DNA of 40,291 nucleotides from Corallochytrium limacisporum (taxonomy: Eukaryota > Opisthokonta), in assembly GCA_002811645.1 (NCBI GenBank), contig PDIP01000035.1, positions 1 through 40,291 on the forward strand. Direction: 5' to 3'. Position numbers and translations under genes: made by a program. Of the stretch, positions 9,813-20,121 are shown piece by piece (position 1 is the stretch's first letter; every line of letters begins with the position of its first letter). Under the pieces are notes generated by a model. That model had not been told where the DNA came from. It did not search any database and worked only from the letters and a program-made list of their open reading frames with translations.

Positions 9813-10421
9813 TTACCGATACATGAATTCCTGCTCAAGGTTGGCAGCGATTTGAGGTTCCCACTTGTCTCCGTTGCTGAGCAGCTTCTCCTTGTTGTAC
9901 AGCAGTTCTTGATGGGTTTCCGTTGAGTACTCGAAATTGGGGCCCTCGACAATTGCATCAACAGGGCAAGCCTCCTGGCAGAATCCGCAGTAAATGCACT
10001 TAGTCATGTCAATATCGTATCGGGTAGTGCGTCGGCCGCCATCCTCCCGTGGCTCCGCTTCAATAGTAATGGCCTGGGCAGGACAGATCGCCTCACACAG
10101 TTTGCATGCAATGCAGCGCTCCTCACCGGTCGGGTAGCGACGCAAAGCATGTTCGCCTCGGAAGCGGGAAGAAATGTAGCCCTTCTCGAATGGGTACCGA
10201 ATAGTAGGCTTGGGCCTGAAGAACATATTCATGCACACAGTCATACCTTTGAAGATTTCACCGAACAGCATGCTCTGTGCATTCATATCCCAGACTTCGG
10301 AGGATGTGGGCGGAGGAGTGCCAGGGGCAGCCATCTGGCTCCGCACACCAGTTGTGATTGTGCGAGCGGCATTAATCCCATGCCGACCAACCGAAGTCCG
10401 ACTATGAATAAGACGCAACAT
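9813..10421 (-). CDS. NDUFS8: NADH:ubiquinone oxidoreductase 23 kDa (TYKY) iron-sulfur subunit
   Basis: A 202-residue nuclear-encoded complex I subunit of the mitochondrial inner membrane peripheral arm. It carries clusters N6a and N6b that pass electrons toward quinone. Two ferredoxin-type 4Fe-4S motifs are complete: Cys 103/106/109/113 and Cys 142/145/148/152, each followed by P. The conserved stretch [21 protein letters not shown] ends the conserved core. The N-terminal about 30 residues are rich in Arg/Ser/Thr and lack acidic residues, as in a mitochondrial presequence. Length matches the family (about 210). Its presence says this organism keeps complex I, unlike Saccharomyces and the anaerobic Neocallimastigomycota. 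The stop is TAA. It converges with the HEAT-protein gene (192 bp between stops). Confidence 0.97.
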   Translation of the reverse strand: MLRLIHSRTSVGRHGINAARTITTGVRSQMAAPGTPPPTSSEVWDMNAQSMLFGEIFKGMTVCMNMFFRPKPTIRYPFEKGYISSRFRGEHALRRYPTGEERCIACKLCEAICPAQAITIEAEPREDGGRRTTRYDIDMTKCIYCGFCQEACPVDAIVEGPNFEYSTETHQELLYNKEKLLSNGDKWEPQIAANLEQEFMYR

Positions 10422-11037
10422 GGTTTATGTGTCCTCCACATAGAAAGCCATAGTGCCATGCCCTCACATGTTTGATTGTTATGCCACATACGTAACATAG
10501 CTGAAATACCTATTCATCGAGAACCGCGGAGTGATACAAGTCATCCAACAAACGACCATTTAACAATATATTTCCATAAAAGACAACCATTAAGGGGAGT
10601 GCACATCTAAAAGCTTAGACTGTGCTGGCATCGAGAGAATGGAATTTCACGAACAGCGGGTACGAATGCGCGGTCTGTTGACTTGCATTGGCGGCCCTGC
10701 TCCATCCAGTTCCACATTCTCCCAACTCCCTTCCCCTCCACCAAAGCAGCGGGTTGTTTATGAACACAGGCCCACCCGATCCCCTCCCGTTGGGCAAACA
10801 AGTGGGGCTTCGGGAGGGGTTATTGAGCAACCCAGAGCCTCACGCTGAAAGTATGGCACATTGCGTTGGTCCTAAGAAAGCAAATTGCCGATTAAGTATA
10901 TAAAAAGAATTCTAAAATATAAGAGAAAAAATTGTTTCATGATAATCCGGATATTATCTTTCATGCTATACATTCGATCTATTTGGGAAAACCTTTGCTT
11001 CTCGCTAAGTATGACTCAATAAGGGGAAAGGGACGGC
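10422..11037. other. Intergenic, NDUFS8 promoter side
   Basis: 616 bp between two minus-strand genes. It holds no supported coding sequence. Positions 10900-10960 are AT-rich. Short frames on both strands overlap without protein-like composition. Confidence 0.55.
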
Positions 11038-12363
11038 TCAGTCCTCTGTCTGAGTTTCCTCATCCGCATCCTCATCCGCTTCGTCTTCCTCATCTTCATC
11101 CTCCTCTTCATTATCGTCATCGCTTGATTCCTCAGCATCATTTTGTACCCATTCTTCTTCTTCGTCTTCTTCACTGCCACTTCGAACTAAGTGAGCAATG
11201 CGAATGAGATTCCCGGCAGAGAAAGGGACGGTAGACCCATCCGGAAGAACCAGAAGGGCCGTCTCGTGCTCATCACCATCGGCATTAGATCCCGCAAGCG
11301 CCCGCTCTTCCTCAATAGCCTCTCGAAGCGCTCGTGCCCTAATCCGCTGACTACGCCTGAGTTGATTTTCATCATCAGTGTTTGGAATCGCCAGATTGAC
11401 ATGAACGTACTCCGGCTGCTCAGCCCGATCCTGGCCCTCGCTTTCACTGTCAGAGTCTCCTACAGCAGTTGGCATGACGGCTGCGAGTCCATTATTGTAG
11501 CTCAGTGCTTCTGCCCACTGTTCTTCGAAGCCGATCCGCAGACAGTCATCGGTAACGTGGGGATCTACGTCCTTGATGACATCCTTGTGGGGCATCTTCC
11601 AGCTGGTCCAAACAGTCCAGCAGCTGTCCAGAATGAAGCCCCAGTTTGATGGATGTCGAAAGACGACCTCAACGGGATATGAATTCACTTGAATAAAGGA
11701 TCCTTTCACACCCCGACGATAGATTGTGCCCTGGACAAAGCGCCAGTGCAAGTCAAACATGGGAATGCTTTCTTCCACTGGGTCCCCGACTAGAACACGC
11801 TCGATCACACCAGTTCGCAAGAACTTGAGCTGGGTGGCCTGACGTCCATTCCACCAAGGGTCATGATCTGTCCAGTCCGTTCCAGCCTGTTTCTTGAAGC
11901 GGAAATTCCAAGTGAAATCGCACAATTCATCGGTACGAATCCAATCCCTTTTACTATCCTTAATTGACCCAAAGTAAGCCTCTTTGGCTCTACCTTCTAC
12001 CTTCATCTTCTTGAACTTCTCGGGCACGTATACTTTGTCGCTCCAGAGTTTCTTGCACAAATTGGACCATAAGTGCTGCGACTCAGCTGAGTTCCTCCAT
12101 AAACGACAAACATGACCTGCTTGGAGCAGATCCTTTCCGTCATCCAAGTGCTCAAAGATCAAAAGCAAAAGATCCGAATTCTGCCGGATCAGATCCATGG
12201 CTGCGGTTGGTACAGGCATTTCGCTTTGCTTAGTATTCTGTCTTTGCACTGATTTCTTCTGTGTCCTATACCTCTTGACAGGAAGGGTTTTGGTGGGTTG
12301 CGCTGCCTTGCGCTTGAGACTGCGATATCGCTTGCTCAGTGGCCTTGCCGTTGACGACCCCAT
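11038..12363 (-). CDS. F-box protein with acidic C-terminal tail
   Basis: A 441-residue protein. A basic, Lys/Arg-rich N-terminus (1-48) could act as a nuclear signal. An F-box lies at about 58-104 (DLLLLIFEHLDD...GHVCRLWRNSAESQHLWSNL), the Skp1-binding module of SCF ubiquitin ligases. The following 200 residues are Trp-rich (FTWNFRFKKQAGTDW, DPWWNGR, FDLHWRFVQGTIYRR). They look like a conserved substrate-binding fold seen in some protist, algal and plant F-box proteins, but I cannot name a substrate. The last about 50 residues are almost all Asp/Glu/Ser. The frame is open upstream to a TTG, but ATG 12363 is the first Met. The stop is TGA. Confidence 0.85.
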   Translation of the reverse strand: MGSSTARPLSKRYRSLKRKAAQPTKTLPVKRYRTQKKSVQRQNTKQSEMPVPTAAMDLIRQNSDLLLLIFEHLDDGKDLLQAGHVCRLWRNSAESQHLWSNLCKKLWSDKVYVPEKFKKMKVEGRAKEAYFGSIKDSKRDWIRTDELCDFTWNFRFKKQAGTDWTDHDPWWNGRQATQLKFLRTGVIERVLVGDPVEESIPMFDLHWRFVQGTIYRRGVKGSFIQVNSYPVEVVFRHPSNWGFILDSCWTVWTSWKMPHKDVIKDVDPHVTDDCLRIGFEEQWAEALSYNNGLAAVMPTAVGDSDSESEGQDRAEQPEYVHVNLAIPNTDDENQLRRSQRIRARALREAIEEERALAGSNADGDEHETALLVLPDGSTVPFSAGNLIRIAHLVRSGSEEDEEEEWVQNDAEESSDDDNEEEDEDEEDEADEDADEETQTED

Positions 12364-13152
12364 TGCTCCAACAGCAACCCAATGGATGCCCCCAACTCTG
12401 AATTCTTTCTGCAGTTCCAGGGCATTCAACAACAATGGGTAATGATTCTTCTACGTTATATATGTACAGAATCCTAAATATCCATCCATGCCTTTCAAGT
12501 CGGTGTGGCTCCGAGTTCCTGATGGATACACCAGCTCTTGCGCCTGCGATACCCTGCCCTGCCTCATCAGCACCAGTGAGGAAAGGGAGGGTGTCTCTAA
12601 GGGTAAGCGATGTGCCTCCCAAATTCCCGTGTTACACACGGCTCAGTTCAAGAAGCGACCTGACAGGCTACTCGAGAAAGTCTCGTGACTGTGGCTTTTT
12701 TCCGTGTAAGGTGACGGGGGGACACTCTCCCGCACCCAATCGCCACAACCCTCTCCCTTCCCCCGCCCATGGCAAGTTTGCTGACTTTCCATACATTCAG
12801 TAGGGGCCTCAGCTAGCAAAAAGAAAGTACACAAATGGGGGGAGAGCAGCGAAGGCGAAAAACAGACGACGAAATTGCCGGAAATTGATTATCACATATT
12901 GATATCTTGGGTACCAACAGAGAAACCCGCCCGCGCTGGCTCCCCTCTGCTCTCCACGCGGGGCCTGACCCCAAAAGGATTGGTTGCTGCTCATGGTGGA
13001 CACCATTGTCAACGAAACCATAACGTACTTAAAGCAACTGGTGTGCAAAAACACACTAGATCAAAAGAAACTAGGCGGATACCCTGTTCATAAGAAATTT
13101 AGGAATGTGAAGATCATGAAGTGTACATGACGGAGGAACAGTCAAAACACAC
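12364..13152. other. Divergent promoter interval, F-box gene and SOF1
   Basis: 789 bp between two divergently transcribed genes. Overlapping short frames on both strands have no recognisable domains. A short TATATAT stretch lies at about 12457-12463. Nothing else is supported. Confidence 0.55.
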
Positions 13153-14490
13153 ATGAAGGTCAAGGCCATTAACCGCGTAGGTAATTACTACCAGCGCGAC
13201 TCCATCAATGAATTGCACAGGGTGCATAGAAATGCGGCTCCAGAGCTGCACCCCTTCGAAGAAGCAAGGGAATACAAGCGAGCCACCAATGCAGCCAAGC
13301 TTGAGCGACTGTTTGCGAAGCCGTTCCTTGGTTCGCTGGACGGACACACGGATGGAATTTACTGCATGGCGAAGAATCCCCGTCAACTGAGCTCTTTGGC
13401 GTCTGGTGCATGTGATGGACAAATTCGCATTTGGAATTTGATCGACCGAAAGTGCGAAACTGTCTTTGACCTGGCCCACAAAGGATTCGTTCGGGGTCTC
13501 TGTTTCTCGCCATTGGGAGACATGTTGATATCTGCAGGAGATGACAAGGTGGTCAAGAAATGGAAAATTGACGAAGGAACAGGAAAATGGCCTTTGCATG
13601 CAGATGATATCATCCAGGGCAGTGCACCTTATACGGCTATCGACCACCACAGGTCAAAGGAAGAATTCTCCACGGCTGGTTTCGGTGTGCAGGTCTGGGA
13701 TCACCATCGCAGTGACCCAATTCAGACATATGACTGGGGTCATGATACAGTCTATAGCGTGCGCTACAACTTGGTTCAAACGAACATTTTAGCTAGTACA
13801 GGAGGCGATCGGGCAATAGCATTGTATGACACACGAGTTTCCAGTGCGCTTCAGAAGGTTACTCTTGCAATGAGACCGAATGCGATCTGCTGGAATCCCA
13901 TGGAAGCCTTTAACTTTACGGCGGCTTGTGAAGATCACAATCTGTACACGTTTGATATGCGCAAGCTTGACATGGCATTGAATGTACATAAGGATCATGT
14001 TAGTAGTGTATTGGATGTTGATTATAGTCCAACGGGACGCGAATTCGTTTCTGGTAGCTATGACCGCACCATTCGTATTTTCAAGGTGAACGAGGGACAC
14101 AGTCGGGAGATTTACCACACACGGCGCATGCAGCGTCTGTTTAGTGTGAAGTGGAGTTTGGACAACAAGTTTATTCTATCTGGTTCTGAGGAGACCAACA
14201 TTCGCATCTGGAAAGCAAACGCGTCAGAGAAGCTCGGCACTCTGAGACCACGTGAGGCACGGGCTCTGGAATACAATAACCAACTGAAGGAACGATACAA
14301 GAATCATCGTCAAGTCAAGCGAGTTCTCAAAGATCGCAAGGTTCCTAAACCTATTCATAAGGCCAACAAGATCAAACGAGTCATGACTAATGCGGAGCAG
14401 AGGAAGGAAAACAATCGGAGGAAACACAGTAAACATGATGCGCCCCGTATTCCCGAGCGCAAAAAGCACGTCCGTTCAACAGCAGAGTAA
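13153..14490 (+). CDS. SOF1: Sof1/DCAF13-type WD40 SSU processome protein
   Basis: A 445-residue nucleolar WD40 protein of the small-subunit processome, needed for 18S rRNA processing; the animal orthologue DCAF13 also binds CUL4-DDB1. The diagnostic N-terminus MKVKAINRVGNYYQRD is present, with the family's R-N-P-x-LHPF-E-x-REY-R-A-NA-K block just after it. About seven WD repeats follow, with recognisable ends such as DGQIRIWNL, DKVVKKWKI, DRTIRIFKV and ETNIRIWKA. The C-terminal about 85 residues are highly basic (Lys/Arg/His), as is normal for Sof1. Length matches the family (445-489). It is intronless. The stop TAA lies 37 bp from the stop of the convergent DAHP synthase gene. Confidence 0.96.
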   Translation: MKVKAINRVGNYYQRDSINELHRVHRNAAPELHPFEEAREYKRATNAAKLERLFAKPFLGSLDGHTDGIYCMAKNPRQLSSLASGACDGQIRIWNLIDRKCETVFDLAHKGFVRGLCFSPLGDMLISAGDDKVVKKWKIDEGTGKWPLHADDIIQGSAPYTAIDHHRSKEEFSTAGFGVQVWDHHRSDPIQTYDWGHDTVYSVRYNLVQTNILASTGGDRAIALYDTRVSSALQKVTLAMRPNAICWNPMEAFNFTAACEDHNLYTFDMRKLDMALNVHKDHVSSVLDVDYSPTGREFVSGSYDRTIRIFKVNEGHSREIYHTRRMQRLFSVKWSLDNKFILSGSEETNIRIWKANASEKLGTLRPREARALEYNNQLKERYKNHRQVKRVLKDRKVPKPIHKANKIKRVMTNAEQRKENNRRKHSKHDAPRIPERKKHVRSTAE

Positions 14491-14527
14491 TAGATAGCAT
14501 ACACATGATGGAATAGTAGACTGTATA

Positions 14528-15709
14528 TTACTGCTTCAACGCAACATCACGACGTTTCTGTACGCTACCAGCAAGCTCTTGCAGCATGGGGATCGTCTGT
14601 TCGAAGCTGACGCAGGCGTCCGTAATCGATACACCGTGCTTCAAGCTCTTCGGACCTTCTTTCGGTAGATCCTGGCGGCCCTCATTAATGTTTGACTCAA
14701 TCATAACACCTTTCACCGAGAAACTGCCATCCGCAACCTGTAGAGCAATCTCGTGAGTGACAACAGGCTGGTTCTTGTGCAACTTGCGACTATTTCCGTG
14801 GCTGCAATCGATGATAATGTTGTGCGGGAGGCCAACCTTGGTAAGTCTCTCCTCCACAGCCCGAACATGCGTACGCTCATAATTGGGACCATCAGATCCA
14901 CCCCGGAGAATGACATGACAGTACGGATTGCCGTTCGTACACACAATGGCAGCAAGTCCCTGCTTGGTAACAGATAGGAAATGATGGGGGTTCTTGGCAG
15001 AACGGATCGCATCGATGGCGATCTGAACATCACCGCTGGTACCATTCTTGAATCCGACAGGGCAAGAAAGCCCAGAGGACAACTCACGGTGGACCTGGGA
15101 TTCAGTAGTACGAGCACCAATAGCACCCCAAGTAACCAAATCAGCGATGTACTGTGGTGTGATCACATCAAGGAATTCCACGCCGCAGGGGATACCCATT
15201 TCGTTGATCTGAAGCAAAAGTTTACGTGCTTTACGCAGGCCCTTATTGATCTGGAAAGTACCAGTGAGATCAGGATCGTTTATGAGGCCCTTCCATCCCA
15301 CTGTGGTCCGGGGCTTCTCGAAGTACACCCGCATGATGATGTGCAAGTCGTTGGATGTCTCCTGCTGAATCTTCTTCAGTTGTTGAGCGTACTCAATAGC
15401 AGCCTCAGGGTCGTGAATGGAGCACGGACCCACAATAACGATGAGACGATCATCTCCACCATCCAGAATCTTCTGCGCAGCCAAACGCCCTTCTTTGACA
15501 GTGCGCAAAGCTTCCGCAGAGAGAGGGATGTCCTCCATAAGAATAGCTGGAGGAATCAAGGGTTTGATCTCCTCAATACGCTGGTCATCAGCCTCGTTCA
15601 GAGTCACCCAGCGCTTCTTGCTGGCAGGGCTCATCACATCAATTTCGGCCAGAGGCCTCTTAAGGCTATCTCTAGTAGTCATTCCGTTGGGATTCGTAGT
15701 GGGACTCAT
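14528..15709 (-). CDS. 3-deoxy-7-phosphoheptulonate (DAHP) synthase, class I
   Basis: A 393-residue first enzyme of the shikimate pathway, joining phosphoenolpyruvate and erythrose 4-phosphate. Family landmarks are GPCSIHD at 94-100, RVYFEKPRTTVGWKG at about 127-141, GARTTESQVHRE at about 198-209 and GFKNGTSG at about 219-226. The closing VSITDACVSFEQTIPML is also conserved. It belongs to the microbial/fungal AroF/G/H-Aro3/Aro4 group, not the plant type II group. This class has an N-terminal extension that binds a feedback inhibitor (Phe, Tyr or Trp); which one cannot be told here. The frame is open upstream to a GTG at 15757, but the first ATG is 15709. The stop is TAA. This enzyme means the host makes aromatic amino acids, as fungi do and animals do not. 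Confidence 0.97.
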   Translation of the reverse strand: MSPTTNPNGMTTRDSLKRPLAEIDVMSPASKKRWVTLNEADDQRIEEIKPLIPPAILMEDIPLSAEALRTVKEGRLAAQKILDGGDDRLIVIVGPCSIHDPEAAIEYAQQLKKIQQETSNDLHIIMRVYFEKPRTTVGWKGLINDPDLTGTFQINKGLRKARKLLLQINEMGIPCGVEFLDVITPQYIADLVTWGAIGARTTESQVHRELSSGLSCPVGFKNGTSGDVQIAIDAIRSAKNPHHFLSVTKQGLAAIVCTNGNPYCHVILRGGSDGPNYERTHVRAVEERLTKVGLPHNIIIDCSHGNSRKLHKNQPVVTHEIALQVADGSFSVKGVMIESNINEGRQDLPKEGPKSLKHGVSITDACVSFEQTIPMLQELAGSVQKRRDVALKQ

Positions 15710-16637
15710 TTCCGTGATCTGCCACCTAATTCCAACCTTGGGGTTTCTGAAGTTCACACACCCTCGTCATTGTTTACCTGCACCTTTCCACCCGCAAACT
15801 ACCTTCACAGGGAGACTGGATTCGTGGTTTCGAATCGATTCAGTTTGTTTACAGGAACCGTGGCAACTTTTGTTTACTTCTGGACGCGAAACTTGTTCCG
15901 GTGGCGCTGTCAAAAACTTTCCAGTTCTTGGTGGCCCGTCACCACCATCTGCCTGGCCTGCCCATGGCTACCCATGCAAGTGTCTTCTCTTCATCGACCA
16001 GAAGGGTTCATTCAGTACTGTGTGTGTCCAGATCCACCACCTCGCCAACGACAGAGGTACCTGCTGTCGGCTGGCTGGCCCGTGGTTTCATGTGAAAGGC
16101 CGCTGCGACGGCGGAGCATTTGAGCACAGCTTGTTTGACTTTTCTGAGAGGAAATCTATAGTGAAGCAAGGGATTTGCGTACTGTCAAATGCAACACGCG
16201 GTGCGCTGCTTGTTTGATCGGTACGACGGGTGGCATTTTTCGGTACTGCAGCACTCCTCACCCGGAATGGGCAGGAAGGCAGAACAGGCAAATATCGTAG
16301 TGCTTCCGTGTGTCAGCAACCGAATCACTGCGAACTTTCGCAGGTTTCTCCTGCGGTCGGGTGGTCGAGAGTGATGAATTTTATTTGCGGTATAATTGAT
16401 CGATATTATTGATATATATATATATATCACATGGCCGGCACCAGTGGCAGTGAGGGAAGTATTGAGAAAGGTCGCCACCCCTCCCCCCGGCAAGGCTCCC
16501 TCCTCCCAGACTCTGCGCGTCAAGCACTGTCAACGACTGCTCCCGGCTGAACAAGGAGTTACAAGAAAACTATTTCCAGGGCATGCACCATACTAATTGT
16601 CTGTTGATCGGCCTAGTTGCTTAGAAGAAATAACGGA
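15710..16637. other. Divergent promoter interval, DAHP synthase and UQCC2-like
   Basis: 928 bp. A plus-strand open frame that runs antisense through the DAHP synthase gene extends into it, but it has no domain. An AT-dinucleotide palindrome lies at 16411-16428. No coding sequence is supported. Confidence 0.5.
16411..16428. repeat. (AT)8 palindromic microsatellite
   Basis: A perfect 18-bp palindrome, G(AT)8C, in the upstream region of the UQCC2-like gene, about 210 bp from its ATG. Confidence 0.9.
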
Positions 16638-17006
16638 ATGTCGGGCAAAGCAGCAGCAGAAGGCGTCTTCCGTCAGCTCTTGCGGGCGGCAGAGTGCTGG
16701 CCAAAAGACGAGGCCCGTGCCGGGCGGGATTTTGGAAAGTATCTTTACACCACCCTGCAGGCACAGATCAATGATGGTAGCCTAAGCGAATCAGTCGCAT
16801 ATGAGAAACTGAATGCCATTAACAAGCTGACCAGTGATGTTTACAAGAAACAATTTGCCCGGGAACGTCCCGACGATACGGAAAAAGCAGACAAGATCCG
16901 GACTGTTCTGTCCACGGAATCGCAAGCGATCTTCCACGACGACCGCAGCCAGGTCAAGAAAGCCTTGGATGCTTATTTCAAAGAGAAGGAAGCCAACAGC
17001 AAGTAA
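16638..17006 (+). CDS. UQCC2/Cbp6-like complex III assembly factor
   Basis: A 122-residue basic, helical protein. The N-terminal FRQLLRAAECWPKD followed by ARAGRDFGKYLYTTL (about 10-40) matches the UQCC2 (mitochondrial nucleoid factor 1) signature: a short helix, W-P-x-D, then R-G-R-D-x-G-x-YL. A later TVLSTESQ resembles the 'ILSTD' stretch of UQCC2. UQCC2 and its yeast counterpart Cbp6 work in the mitochondrial matrix with UQCC1/Cbp3 to bind newly made cytochrome b. Length (human 126) agrees. The frame opens at a TTG (16617), but ATG 16638 is the first Met and fits the family start. The stop TAA lies only 29 bp from the stop of the convergent calcyphosin gene. Confidence 0.72.
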   Translation: MSGKAAAEGVFRQLLRAAECWPKDEARAGRDFGKYLYTTLQAQINDGSLSESVAYEKLNAINKLTSDVYKKQFARERPDDTEKADKIRTVLSTESQAIFHDDRSQVKKALDAYFKEKEANSK

Positions 17007-17035
17007 GCCGGGCTGGCTTTATTGTGCCATCAATC

Positions 17036-17878
<843 letters not shown>

Positions 17879-18550
17879 TCATGCCAGGTTGTGCTCCTTC
17901 AACACCTTGGTCACCTCCACAAAGACCTCGTCAGGGGACGGGACGGAGGAGATATTGTGCACAATGCCCTTTTCCTTGAAGACATTAACGATCGGGAGAG
18001 AGTCGTTGACGAAGGTGCGATAGCGCTTCCGCCATGATTCTACGTTGTCATCTGTCCGGCCACTAGTCTCGCCACGCTTCAAGGCCCGCTCCAAGCAAGT
18101 TTCTTCGGGGCAGTCGAAGAAGAGGACAGCCTCGACGTTCGCTGCATCTCCCATCACTTTATACCAACCGTCCAGGTTGTCGTTATTGCGAGGAAAGCCG
18201 TCGATCAGGAACTTGCTCTTGTCACTGGCCTCCATGGCGTTCTTCAGAAGTTGCACAGTGATTTCGACAGGTACGATCTTGCCCTCTTTGATGTACTCAT
18301 CAATCAACTGTCCATTCTTGGAGGTTGGATCTGCGCGCTCAGCCCGCAGCAGATCACCCGCAGACAGGTGAACAAAATCAAATTCCGAGACCATACGCTC
18401 ACACTGAGTGCCTTTACCGGCACCAGGGCCACCGAGCACAAAAATTACCTTATTGTCTGCCATGTTGTGAAGAAAAGCTCTCGTAATCCAGGGAGTTCTC
18501 CGCACGACTTGAAACGATTTGACGGCGGTGGGACGAAGCAATGAGAACAT
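17879..18550 (-). CDS. UMP-CMP kinase, possibly with alternative mitochondrial start
   Basis: A nucleoside monophosphate kinase that phosphorylates UMP and CMP (also dCMP) with ATP. The P-loop GGPGAGKGT is at 40-48 of the long form. HLSAGDLLRAE follows the P-loop, FLIDGFPRN is the NMP-binding signature, and the short lid GRTDDN with the long helix after it is typical of the UMP-CMP (Ura6) type. From the internal Met at 18463 (MADNKV) the protein has 194 residues, the normal cytosolic length. From ATG 18550 it gains 29 residues rich in Arg and hydrophobics with no acidic residue (MFSLLRPTAVK...), which looks like a mitochondrial presequence. The frame opens at a TTG 18 bp further up. The stop is TGA. 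Confidence 0.93.
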   Translation of the reverse strand: MFSLLRPTAVKSFQVVRRTPWITRAFLHNMADNKVIFVLGGPGAGKGTQCERMVSEFDFVHLSAGDLLRAERADPTSKNGQLIDEYIKEGKIVPVEITVQLLKNAMEASDKSKFLIDGFPRNNDNLDGWYKVMGDAANVEAVLFFDCPEETCLERALKRGETSGRTDDNVESWRKRYRTFVNDSLPIVNVFKEKGIVHNISSVPSPDEVFVEVTKVLKEHNLA

Positions 18551-19116
18551 ATAACAGTGTAGTTTCAATGCCAGGTTGCTATACCTAGAATTGACTCTGC
18601 AGTGTCATACACCTGTTCTAGTCCCACATCGTGCTCCTTTGGTGCCATGTATACCCTTGCTGTATCTGTGTCCTCGAATGACTCCGGTAGTTCCACCTAG
18701 TTCACCAAATCGATCATACAGTCGCCATCCCACCTTTCGTTGACAACCCCAAACAATCTCAATATTTCTTACATTTTCAACCCAAGTCTGGAGAAACCCT
18801 TCGTTCCCCGCGACCAAAAACAAATGAACATAAGGAGAAGTTGGGAACTCGTGTTTCCACCGAAGGCGAAAACAGATCGCCTCCTGCTTGTTTCACCGTT
18901 CAAGAGTAGAGTGTCGGCGAGCCCGACTGGGAAAATGGACTCCCAACTCCGCGGTTCCGGGCAGCTGCGTGTGGCTCTGCGGCGGGTCGTGGGTCGGGTC
19001 TCATCTCATTCGCGCAAGTGGCACGCAGGGTAAAGACCTGCGGGTACTTGAGTTGGAGTTTAACGTAAAATAGCGAACAGCAGAGTCTGCTGTCATGTTC
19101 AATACATTCGGTTACG
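18551..19116. other. Divergent promoter interval, UMP-CMP kinase and unknown gene
   Basis: 566 bp. No supported gene. A short overlapping upstream frame starts at ATG 19095 and ends at 19124, overlapping the start codon of the next gene in another frame. Confidence 0.5.
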
Positions 19117-20121
19117 ATGGTTAGTTTAAAGTTTGGAGACGTTGATAATACGGAGGTTGTTCGTGTTGTGCGGAACAACCGCATCAGGCTTGACCTGGAC
19201 CGCGGAAGCACGGGGAATCGTCGGGCTGAGGAGAATCCAGAAGCGGAGGAAAGCGTAGACCCTGAAACCTCAAGAAAATTCTTCCCTATTTTGGGAGATC
19301 GGCCAGTGGCACTTCTTAGTGAGTTACTGCAGGAGGTGGACTTAAACTCAACAGATAGACCCGTGGAGGCCCGCAATATCTTGCAGGAAATCCAAGAGTC
19401 GGGCAACGAGTCACCAATCTTGTTGGTCAATGCAACAAGAGCATCTGGTGGAAAACTGTCGCCAGATCTTGAAGAAAAAGACTCAGAAGCTTTTGAAGCG
19501 CAGAAAACGGTATTGATTCAGACCATTATGATGGACATGGATGGTGCCACGGAGGATCTCTTTGGTTCTGATCTGGCAGTGTTCTCCACGACTTCCCGGT
19601 TCGATAAGACTCTGAATCGTTACCGTGGAACTTTTCCACACGATTTCTTTCTTCCCCTGAATTATCCTCGTGAACAAGAAGGTGTTGCGATCTCGGAAAT
19701 TTGGGACATCATCAAGTCGCCAACGGGTCTGAAGGCGGTGGACCAGATCAAGGAATACTTGGCTTATTGTAATCGGCCTCTGAATTGGAAGTTGTACATG
19801 ACCATGAATCTAGAATTCCTTGGCCTCAAACAATACTTCCATGGCCTGAAGGGTCAGAAAAATGAGGAAGGTAGTGGCCCGAACAATATTTCTGCCCCAG
19901 AACTCCCAGAGTTGATTACGGAAGATGATGAGATCGATGACACATTCGGAATGAAGCTGAACGTCCTTGACCAGATTCTTGCTATGATAATGGAGCGTAC
20001 CGATCTTGCTGAACCCAGTGAGAGTCTCAGTGCTGAGCAGGAATTCGAACGTATCGGCCATCTCCACTTGTCTCTGCGCAATACCTGGCTTGAGGAATTC
20101 GGATCGTTGCCATCCCCATAG
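19117..20121 (+). CDS. Conserved-looking protein of unknown function
   Basis: A 334-residue soluble protein that I do not recognise. The N-terminal 55 residues are charged and low in hydrophobics. The middle (about 130-260) has hydrophobic/aromatic-rich, clearly folded-looking sequence, including FPHDFFLPLNYPRE and NRPLNWKLYMTMNLEFLGL. An acidic patch, LITEDDEIDD, comes later, followed by helices with leucine repeats. No signal peptide, transmembrane helix or catalytic motif is seen. The start is uncertain: an ATG at 19095 in another frame encodes MFNTFGYD before a GTTAGT donor-like site. A 121-nt intron ending GAATCCAG at 19239 would join it in frame to EAEESVDP. Both models share everything after about residue 41. 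The stop is TAG. Confidence 0.8.
   Translation: MVSLKFGDVDNTEVVRVVRNNRIRLDLDRGSTGNRRAEENPEAEESVDPETSRKFFPILGDRPVALLSELLQEVDLNSTDRPVEARNILQEIQESGNESPILLVNATRASGGKLSPDLEEKDSEAFEAQKTVLIQTIMMDMDGATEDLFGSDLAVFSTTSRFDKTLNRYRGTFPHDFFLPLNYPREQEGVAISEIWDIIKSPTGLKAVDQIKEYLAYCNRPLNWKLYMTMNLEFLGLKQYFHGLKGQKNEEGSGPNNISAPELPELITEDDEIDDTFGMKLNVLDQILAMIMERTDLAEPSESLSAEQEFERIGHLHLSLRNTWLEEFGSLPSP

Noticed and set aside
14981-16123. 380-codon plus-strand open frame across the DAHP synthase gene
   Set aside because: It is antisense to a strongly conserved gene and has no domain; it reflects codon bias of the real gene.
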